Part shown: positions 1 through 9,300 of the stretch, in pieces
Position numbering within the stretch: position 1 is the stretch's first letter
Layout: the number at the start of each line of letters is the position of its first letter
DNA from: Ochromonadaceae sp. CCMP2298
Lineage: Eukaryota > Sar > Synurophyceae > Ochromonadales > Ochromonadaceae
Assembly: GCA_026770595.1 (NCBI GenBank)
Contig: MU634184.1
Location: 1 to 14,747 of the forward strand
DNA length: 14,747 nt
Reading direction: 5' to 3'
The notes under the pieces: generated by a model
Databases searched by the model: none
The model's input: the letters and a program-made list of their open reading frames with translations, nothing else
Told to the model about the DNA's origin: nothing
Made by a program: the position numbers and the translations under genes

Positions 1-14
1 GGGGGGTTGCTTAC

Positions 15-306
15 CGTGCGTTGAGGTTTTCCTGCAGGGGCTCTCCGCTGTCGTCCACATCCTCTGCCAGCAGTGCAGGCCGAGAGAACCTCAGGTCCGG
101 GGGCATGTCCAGCAGGGGCGCGGTGGGAGCGAAGTTCTGCTTCATGGATTGGTTCCTGAGCAGCAGAGACTGGGCCGTGCTCGTGTTCTTCATGCTGCCC
201 ACCCCCACCACTCCCTCCGTCAGCTCCTGCCGAAGCTGCTCCATGGACGTGGGCAGCCCGGCTTCCCCGTCAGACGAGGCGCGGGATCGAATACCCGTAG
301 GCGTGA
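15..306 (-). other. TOR: TOR exon 27: variable linker between kinase and FATC
   Basis: This exon joins in phase 1 at acceptor TATAG|TC and leaves in phase 2 at CG|GTAAGC. It encodes about 97 low-conservation residues rich in Ser, Leu and acidic residues, for example [18 protein letters not shown] and [18 protein letters not shown]. The position corresponds to the mTOR negative-regulatory insert that sits between kinase and FATC. I see no catalytic motif here. FATC itself is absent and must lie in a further exon to the left. Confidence 0.8.
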
Positions 307-3300
307 CTATAGGGGGGGGGTTACACATGATTGTGTAAGGGGGGGGGTTAAATACACATGTGCAAAGATATATGGGTAAAATACACACATACAGCACACA
401 GATATGGGTTAAATACACATAATCAGGAGGGTACCTGGCAGGGCGGTGTCAGTGGTGTCCCTGTTGGTGAGCAGTCTCCAGGAGATGAGTGGATCGTACA
501 CGAAGGCCTCCAGCATGGCCATCACGGAGTCGCGGTTTTCTCGCAGCACAGACATCACCTGGGGGGGGAAGAGGGGGAGAGGAGGGGGAGGAGAGAGGGG
601 GGGGGGTTAGGTATATTCAACACAACGAGTCTCTCTCTACGATGCCTTACCCTCTCGCAGGTGAGTCGGTAGGAGCCCTGTATGCCCGCAGGCCCCATGC
701 AGCTGGTGAGCATCCTGGTCAGTCTGAAGGGGATGATCTCGGGGTACTTGGAGCGCTGCTTGGTGATCTCGAAGCAGTCCCCGAAGTCGATGTGCACCAC
801 CCTGCCTGTGGGTCCAGCAGAGAGGGGGTTCAATAGGTAGAGGTAGAGAAAGAGGGGGTTAAATACACATACAGTAGAGTAACAGGTGGGTTTAACACAC
901 ACCCTACCTGTGATGCGGTCCAGCATGAGGTTGGAGGGGTGTCTGTCCCCCAGGCCCAGGATGTATCCCGCCATCGACATCACGGCCATGGACTGGGATA
1001 CAGGTGTGCAGACAGGGTGTGCAGATGGCAGGGCCCAAGGGGTAGTGGGGTGTTTGGAGGTGGATTGAGTGATAAGTGATTAGTGGTTTTGAAGTAAGAT
1101 GGGGGGATTGTCAGATATGCATATACATGTACGTATACATATACATACACATACCTTGGTGAAGTTGGCTCTGCGCTCCACCCACACGTCGGATGTCTTG
1201 GACTTGAGCCACAGCATCATGGCCAGGTCGCGTCCACTGGTCTCCTCCATCACCTGGTAGAGGGGGTTACACACATGGTATAGCATAGGAGGGGTTCAGA
1301 ACAAATAATAGCATAGAGAGGGGGTTTAATACACACATATACATATACATATATACACATACATAATACACATATATATATAATCACCTGTCGGAATAGG
1401 TCCACTTTGTGCAGCAGGGGCAGTCGGTCGTAGTTGAGGCACTTGGAGTGCAGCAGCTTGGCCTCGATCAGCAGCCGCATGTCCTTAGACTCGCGGTACT
1501 GCTTCACCAGCTGGTTCAACGTGTCGCAGTTCTGCACCCAGCCGATCACACCCGAGTTGTTGGACAGGGGCAGTACCGAGTAGCGCACGATCTCCAGGCC
1601 TCGGTTGTTGGTGATGTTGTCGTTGTTCAGGCAGGCGTTGATGAGGCCGAAGAGCTGCATCACGCGCTCGTCCTGCCGCAGGTCCTCGTGCCCCTTCAGC
1701 AGGAACTCGTACCTCTTCCCGTCTGACCCCAGCATCGACATGCGCCGCGGCCGCTGCTTGGAGGCGATCACGCCGATGAAGTGGCTGAAGGATTTGATGC
1801 CGATGTCGTGCGTGCCTGGTTTGTAGGTGCCAGGCACGGCCAGGCTCAGGTCTACGGCACTGGTGAGTGCGGGGGAGACGTGGTGCAGTTCCAGCTTCTT
1901 GAGGGCGCTTATCTGCACCTTCACTCGCTTGAAGATGGCCTGGTAGATCTCCCAGGCCTGAGAGGCCGGAGACCGAATGAGATATACCATGAAGTGTACA
2001 GTTTTAGAAATAAACCAGTTAGCGTATGCGTGTTCGAGGTGAAAAGACCAGATTTAGGTAGGGAATCATGATAAAAAGACGTCTTTCACGTAATTCACCC
2101 TACCTGGTGCAGGTCTGTGGATCGATTGGAGGTGTGGAACTTCCTGAGCCACTGCCTGGCGTCGTCCAGCGGCTTGGAGTAGCAGTGTCGGAAGGAGATG
2201 TCTCGCAGGGTGGTGCGGCCGATCTTGCCGATGCCCTCTGCGAACCCCTCGAAGGGCTTGGACTCGTCCACACTGGGGGCCACCTCGTCCATGGCCTCGT
2301 GCAGCTCCATCAGCACGCACATCATGCCCCGCACGTCTTTGGGGTCCATGTACAGTTGGGCGGCCTGCTCCAGTCCGTCGTACCACAGCTCGTGGGGGGT
2401 GATGGCCACTCGCATGAGCTCCCTGAGAGGCGTCCGCAGACCGAATAGATAAACCAAAGTATAAAGATTTAGAAAAACAGATAGCGTATAGAAGGTGAAA
2501 AGACCAGATTTGGCTCCAGGGGACGATAAAGAGACAGATGAAAAGACGTCTGTTATGCAATTCACCAACACTTGCACTCACTACACGTACCTGCTGACCA
2601 TGGTGGCCTCCTCCACCAGCCTGGAGCGGCTCTTGCGCATCTCGTACAGCACCTCGGTGGACACGCGGCTCTGCGTAAATAAATAGATAAAATCAATACA
2701 CATGTAAAGGTAGAGGTATATAGATATATAGGTATAGGTATATATAGATATATAGATATATAGGTATATAGATATATAGATATATAGGTATATAGGTATA
2801 TAGATATATAGGTATAAACACACAAGGTCCGTACCTGCTGCACATCGGACGTGTTCAGCGCCACTGATATGGGGCACACCAGGGCCTGCGGGTGCGCCGT
2901 GGCCACCTTGGACAGCAGCTTCCGAAGCATGCCTGAGATCTCCGGAGACTTTATGTGGATCCTCGCGATCAGCTGAGAGGCCGTGGACCGAATTGGATTA
3001 ACCATAAAGTATAAAGTTTTGGGGAAAAAAAACAGTTCGCATATGTGTTAGAGGGTGAAAAGACCAGATTTGGGTAGGGAATCATGATAAAAAGTCTTCT
3101 TTTATGTAATTCCACAGCACCTAGACCTACCTGGGGCACCACTGCTAGCCAGTTGTCTGGGCTGATTTTCTCCAGCTCCATCTCCAGCATGTGGAAGACC
3201 CCCTTCTTGGTGCCGTAGCTGAACCACAGGGTGATCAGACGTAACGTGTCCTGCAGCATTAGGTGTTGGTGTATAGATAGGGGGGGTTTAATAGGTGACT

Positions 3301-6300
3301 AGGTGCTTGTGTACGTATAGGAGTCTAATACACTTCTACACATGAGTATGCAATTACATAGTGTGATTATACAGTCACTACATAGTATGCGGTTATGTAG
3401 TATGCGACTATAGAGTATGCGGTTACCTGTAGCACATCTGCGACGGGCTGTCCGTCCCCCAGCACGATGGACTTGACGAACCCCCTGATGGCCTCCACGA
3501 TGTAGGTGGTGACGCTGTCCACCTGCTGGCTGGACAAAATGTTCAGCAGAGAGGCGGAGCCGCTGCTGGAGGCTAGTTTCCGCTTGGACTTGGGCGCATA
3601 CCCCTTGCGAGGCGTGCCCTGCACCTAATTAATAGGTGTTATAGATGCATAGAGAGGATGGGTTTAATAGGTGTTATAGGTGTATAGGGTGGGTTAAATG
3701 TGTGTCACATAGAGAGAGGGGTTTTTATAGGCGTTTGTCATATCATGGTCTGTTTGTACCTCGAAGGGGACCGCGAAACTGGGCACTGCGAACTCCACCA
3801 CTCCTGGGATGCCCTGGGGGTCTTTGGGTGGCTGGCTGTTGGGCGCGTTGGTCTTCTTGAGGTGGTCGTAGTTGGCCACCGCCCATGCGTGCCACACAGA
3901 GTACCGGTCGCCTGCCAGGTCCCGTGCCTCCACCAGAGGGGCGAAGATCTCGCGCATGTCCCCATCCCCGCCCTCGTTCAGCTCGCGCACCCAGTCCGCC
4001 CGCTTCAAAAGGCACTCCACTCGGAACATGGTGGCCTCGTGGGTGCTGTAGCGCCGAGTATGCGAAGACAGGCGGTCGGGCACGCCGCGCACCCGCAGGT
4101 ACCCCGATAGCTCGTCCAGGGCCCGCCTTTTCTCGCCGATGCTCCACCAGTACTCGAATGTGGAGAGCATGACTCGGTCGTTGGTCACGTCCCCCTGGTC
4201 CCCCTGTCCCAGTACGGCCTCCTTGGGCACCTCCAGTTCTATGCCCATGTCCCCCATGTCAGAGGTCTTGCGCTGCGGGAGGGGGGCGCCTAGTTTTCGG
4301 AGGATGTTTTCGCACAGGGAGTGCATTCGCTCCTTGCGGCACAGGGTGACCAGCTCCAGCCAGCTGTCCAGGTCCTCGGTGGGCTCCGTCACCAACGTGT
4401 GCACAGCCTGTGGGGGTGTGTGCGCGGGTGTGTGTATGCGGGTGTGTGTGTATGTGTGTGTTGGGGGTGTGTTGTGGGGGGGCGGGTGTTGGGTGAGGGG
4501 GGGTGTTAGAGAGAGACAATTACGACGAAATAGATGTAGTAGATGCATCTTACCAGGATTTGCCGATACGAGTCTATATCGGGAGGCGCGGACTCCAGTC
4601 TGCCCCTCCACTTCAGGATCAGGTTGAACTTCTTCGCAGAGATGTCCACGATGCCTGGGAGGCGTCCACAGACCGAATCAGATAAACCATAAAGGATAAA
4701 GTAAAAAAATAAACAGTTAGCGTTTGTTCGAGGTGAAGAGACCAGATTTGGCACCAGGGGGGGGATAAAAAGACGTCTTCTATGTGATTCTACAACACCT
4801 ACACCTATACCTGGAGCCAGCGTCTCCGCTGAGGCCTCAGGTCTACGTGTGGGTGTGGCGCTGCGGCTGGGGCTGTCTCCCAGCAGGGAGGATATCTCTG
4901 CCGAGCTGTTCTTGACGGCCTCCATGTCCATCAGGGCCTTGTCCACCACCCGCTTGTAGTCCACCACCTTGCAGTGCAGATAGAGGGGGGTTAATACATG
5001 TTATAGTGTAGAGAGGGTGGGTTTAATACATTACTTAGCATACAAGGAGAGGGTTTCATACATATATATATACTAACATATACATGTTATACCTCCTCCA
5101 TCTCCGCCAGCATTTGCATGGTCACCATCGCTCGGTAGGCGCGGGGGTACTTCTCCGACAGCAGGGCGCCGATGCCGCCCGCCAGCTTGGACCGTGTGTC
5201 CTCTATCAGGTCGTCGGCCCTGTCGTAGTCTCGCTTGTGTATGGCCAGGATGGCTCGGTAGAAGGACACGTTCTGGAGGGGGGTTAATGGGCATTCATGG
5301 GAGGAGTGGGTTTAGAAGGGTAAGGGTTATAATACACATTATAGTAGGGTCAGAAGGGATGGTGGGGTTACGTGTAGTGAATAGTGTACGGTGGGGTGGT
5401 TGCACACACACACACACACCTGGTCCAGCACCACGTCCATGGCCTCCTCCTCGTCGTACTCGTCCTCCAGGAAGTCCTCCATCACCGCCCACTTGCCCAG
5501 CATCCACGAGGCGTTAGCGCCCAGCCGCTGCACCTCCTCCAGGTAGGACCAGGGGTTGTACCCTGATACATGCAGTGTAGATAGGGTGCGTTTAATACAT
5601 ATAATGGTGTAGAGGGGGTTTAATACATGTTTTAGTGTAGATAGAGGGGTTTTACCATCCACGTCCACATCCTCAGTGGCTTTTATCTTTTCCCTCAACT
5701 GCCTAGCACTCTCCTCCAGCTGCTCGTACTCGCCCAGCGCCCTCAGGCAGCGCATCTTGCCCAGGGAGGAGGTCATCCACGACTCGTTACGGGCCACGAA
5801 GGTGCGCCCCTCTGCGCCGCTGATCTGGTCGAAGTCTTCGTAGAAGCGCAGACTCTCCTCCTCGTACGAGTGCTGTTATAGTGATAGGGGGGGGTTAATA
5901 CATATTATAGTATGGAAAGGGGGTTTAATACATATAATAGCATAGAGAGGGGGTTTAATACATACAATAGTACAGATAGAGGGGGTTTAGTACACATTCT
6001 AGTGTAGGGGGGGGATTACCTGTGCGTCGTTCCACCTGCGCAGCTTCTCCAGCCAGGCAGACTGGATGGCGATGTGCGGGAAGTGCGTCTTGAGGTGCTG
6101 CAGCATTCCCACGGCGCTGTCCGGCAGGCCCAGCTGGTTGTTCACGCTAGTGGTAAGCATGTAGTAGTGGTCATGGGGTAAGTATATAGTAGTGATAATA
6201 TTGTATGTAGTGAGAGTACACAGTATAACGTAGTTAGCATATAGTATATCGTACATAGTATATAGCGTACCTGATGAGGGAGTCGATGCACTCGATGGAG

Positions 6301-9300
6301 GGGGGCAGGTTCTTGGAGGCGAACTCCAGCTCTCTGTTGTACAGGCACTTGGCGAACATGTTGGCGTTCTTGGCCTGAGATAGACCGAATCAGATAGACC
6401 GAATCAGATACACCGTAAACCATAAAGTGTAAGGGTTTTAGAAGAAAAAAACAGTTAGCGTATGTGTGTTCGAGGTGAAAAGACCAGGTTTGGCACCAGG
6501 GGACGATAAAAAGACGTCTTGTATGTAATTCGGACACCTCCACCTACCTGCACGGCTAGCAGGCGGACGTCGATGGACAGGTGCCGGTCCTGCATGTCCA
6601 TGAACTCCGCCAGACGCAGCAGCGGGATCACGATGGCCTTCTTGGAGCTGTGCCGGCTCTGCAGGGCCGTTTCCAGTCCCGATATGAGGGGCATGTCTTC
6701 TCCCAATTCGTTGTACGAGGAGGCGAAGAGCTCCTCCCAGATGCAGTGGAAGGCGGAGTAGAACAGGCCCTGCGCGAGGGGCCGGTACGCGGTGGCTAGC
6801 GGGCTGCAGGAGCGTATGAGCGCTGAGGGGGCTTGTCTGATGAGCTCTATGGACAGGCGGTTCATCCAGTCGGTCAGGTCAGATGCGGTCTTGCGGCGGT
6901 CCACCAGGGTCCAGGCGGTCTCCAAAGAGGCCAGGTCGAAGTCGCTCACGGCGTCGGAGAAGTTCTTGGAGTTGTTGCACCTGTGTATTGTACATATCGT
7001 GTGATATTATATGATATATTATGTGATATTAGATAGTAGTGGTTAGTATTATATGACATACATATGATATGATATACAAATTATATGATATACATACTAC
7101 ATAGTACTGACGACACTGTACCTGCGTCTGATGGATTTGTCCATCTGCGGCAGTATATCCATTATCTCAGAGGGCTCGGGGGGTAGGGGCCGCTGCTTGA
7201 GCAGGCGGTTTACCAGTGACTCGTACTCCTCCACGAGCTTGTTGGCCTTGCCGCCGTCTCTCAGAGCGATGAAACGGATGCGCCGCCGGACTGTGCGCGT
7301 AATGGCATATGGGTTATATAGGTTATATAGGTTATATAGGTTATATAGGTTTATACATGGATGGTTTATATATTAATATGTGTTAAGTTTAAGTGAGCGG
7401 GTAACTGACCTGGGATAATGTAGGGCAGAAAGCCCCTACCCAGGCGGCACACGAGGCAGGAGAGTGCGGAGACGATGACTGTCTGCATCTCCACCTCCAT
7501 CTTGTCCACCAGCCGCAGCAGGGGGTGCACGATGCGGGAGGCGAACTCGAGGCTGTCCGCGTCGTTGGTCAGGTGCATCACCGTGCACAGCGCGTCCCTG
7601 AGAGGCAGCAGACCGAATGAGATAAACACATAAAGTATAAGGGGTTTAGGAAAAAAACAGTTACAGTGTGTGTGTTCAAGGTGAACAGACCAGACTTGGC
7701 ACCAGGGGGGGATACAAAGACGACTTTTATGTAATTCGACCTACCTGCGCACTTCCACTGGCGCGTTGCAGTCCAGCAGCTTGAGCACGACCGATATGAT
7801 GTCTCTGCGGTACTCGCCCAGCTGCCCCGCAATGCTGTTCAGCGTGCGCAGGATCTTGCAGGTGCGGGAGAAGGGGTTGGAGGTGTTTCTGCCACGGTCC
7901 CCCCCCCCTCCCACACTCACACCCGCGCTGCTGGAGGCGTTTGACGCGACGCTGGCGTTACTATTGGAGCGCAGTTTGATGGTGGTGATGGGGGGTGAGT
8001 CGTCCTCCGCGCCTGGGTCGAACAGCGACTCGTCCCCTATGGCGCATATGAGTGCAGGCAGACAGCCCCTCAGCACGAGGTAGAAGTGGGGCGTGGAGAT
8101 GGTGAGCGAGAGGGCCTCTATGATGTTGAGGCAGGTCTGCAGGTGCACCTCCAGCATGTCCTGCACCAGCTTGATCACCCCGTCTAGGTGGCTCTGGATG
8201 GCCCTGCGCACGACTGATATGACGGTGATGAAGTGGTCCAGAAGGGTCTCCCGCAGGTTGGCCGCCGTCTCGGAGGAGTAGATGCGATGCAGCAGGCCCG
8301 ATATTATCTCCTGGATCTGCGCAGGCGCCTGGGCCGCCTTGGGGCCGATGATTCTCAGCACGCGGATGACGGCAGAGGCCGCAGCGAGGTGGTACTGGGG
8401 CAGGCTGGAGTCCCGGAGTATCTTCATCAATTCGTGCACGACCACGGTGAAGTAGGACTTCTGCACGGAACTGAGCTTCACCTCCCCTGCTGCCCCCCCC
8501 TCGTCCGCTTCGTCGTCTGACTCCTCGTCTTTCAGCTCAGTCGACCTCTCGGGCGGGCCCACCACGTCTCCCTAGGGTTTATATACAGGTGCATAGAGGG
8601 GGTTTAATATAAAGGTGTAACACAGGGAGGGTTTTATAGGAAGGTGTCACATAGGGTGGGAGGGTTTTATACCTGGCTGTTGGAGCTGTTCTGCAGGTGC
8701 CTTTGGTAGGCCACTGTGTCCACTATGCCCAGCAGACCTACTGTCTTGATGGCCTGCAGTCGCAGTTCGGAGGATGAGTCGTCCTTGCTCTGGATGGCTC
8801 TGACCAGCCCCTCGAACAGGCCTGCGTACTTCTTGTACGGCTCCTCCGCCACCTCTATGGTCAGCGAGGACACCAATTTGCCCATGGCGATGACCGCTGT
8901 CTCCTGCTTGCTGACGGAGGACTGGTCGTTCAGAGCCTCGATCAGCTTGGGAGACAGCTCGTGCAGGTGTTCGCGCACGCTCTCAGGGCTGGCCACTGCT
9001 AGGTCTCCGATCGCGGCCAGGGCGGCCACCACGTCCACTGATGAGCTGTTGAGCAGGGACATGAGCGGCTCGATCACCTGAGAGGCCGTAGACCGAATTA
9101 AATAAACCAGAAAGTACAAAGTTTTAGAAAAAAAAACAGTTAGCGTATGTTCGAGGTGAAAAGACCAGAATTGGGTGGGGAATCATGATTAAAAGACGTC
9201 TTTTATGTAACCCTAACCGTACCTGGCGCACGTAGGGCACGATGAGGCTGTGTGATCCGTTGATCAGCGCCTGCAGCATGTACACGCTCTCCCTCTTCAC

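Larger units (their letters stand above)
435..1810 (-). other. TOR: TOR kinase catalytic domain (exons 22-26)
   Basis: Exons 22-26: 1388-1957, 1155-1253, 908-992, 651-805, 435-558. ATP-site lysine lies in [16 protein letters not shown] (Lys about 2362). The catalytic loop is [12 protein letters not shown] (Asp about 2513, Asn about 2518). The magnesium motif is HIDFGDCFE (DFG at about 2532-2534). These are the full PIKK/TOR catalytic set, so the enzyme should be active. The activation segment continues into [12 protein letters not shown], as in mTOR. Exon 26 ends within [10 protein letters not shown], the end of the mTOR kinase C-lobe. The G-loop region [20 protein letters not shown] also matches TOR. 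Confidence 0.96.
1920..2670 (-). other. TOR: TOR FRB (FKBP12-rapamycin binding) domain, divergent
   Basis: Exon 20 (2591-2670), exon 21 (2104-2422) and the start of exon 22 (1388-1957). The four-helix FRB reads [17 protein letters not shown], then [16 protein letters not shown], and closes with AWEIYQAIF. Aligned by eye to human mTOR, Trp2027, Leu2031, Trp2101 and Phe2108 equivalents are kept. Ser2035 becomes Ala, Phe2039 Met, Thr2098 His, Tyr2105 Gln, Asp2102 Glu and Trp2023 Pro. About 20 extra residues lie between the second and third helices (around [15 protein letters not shown]). Two family A introns fall in this domain; intron 21 splits the last helix between Gln and Ala-Trp. Confidence 0.9.
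2835..6980 (-). other. TOR: TOR FAT domain region (exons 8-19)
   Basis: Exons: 6548-6980, 6271-6374, 6020-6146, 5656-5872, 5420-5562, 5093-5272, 4811-4967, 4554-4654, 3760-4407, 3427-3624, 3131-3250, 2835-2972. Exon 8 carries the mTOR-like stretch [12 protein letters not shown]. Exons 9-10 read [14 protein letters not shown] and [15 protein letters not shown], exon 11 [15 protein letters not shown], exon 13 [11 protein letters not shown], and exon 18 [17 protein letters not shown]. All align in order with the TPR-like FAT repeats of mTOR that wrap the kinase. Many small exons (101-217 bp) are separated by similar-sized introns. The exon 17 start is ambiguous: acceptors before 3624 or before 3618 are both in frame and differ by Val-Gln. 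Confidence 0.92.

Noticed and set aside
307-434. Interstitial telomere repeat suggested by gggggttaaata and ttaggg-like strings
   Set aside because: The period is about 30 bp rather than 6-8 bp and the G-run length varies; it fits the family B intron module.
5873-6019. CRISPR-like array because of regularly spaced 30-bp repeats
   Set aside because: The units are contiguous and degenerate with no unique spacers, and they sit exactly in a spliceosomal intron of a eukaryotic gene.
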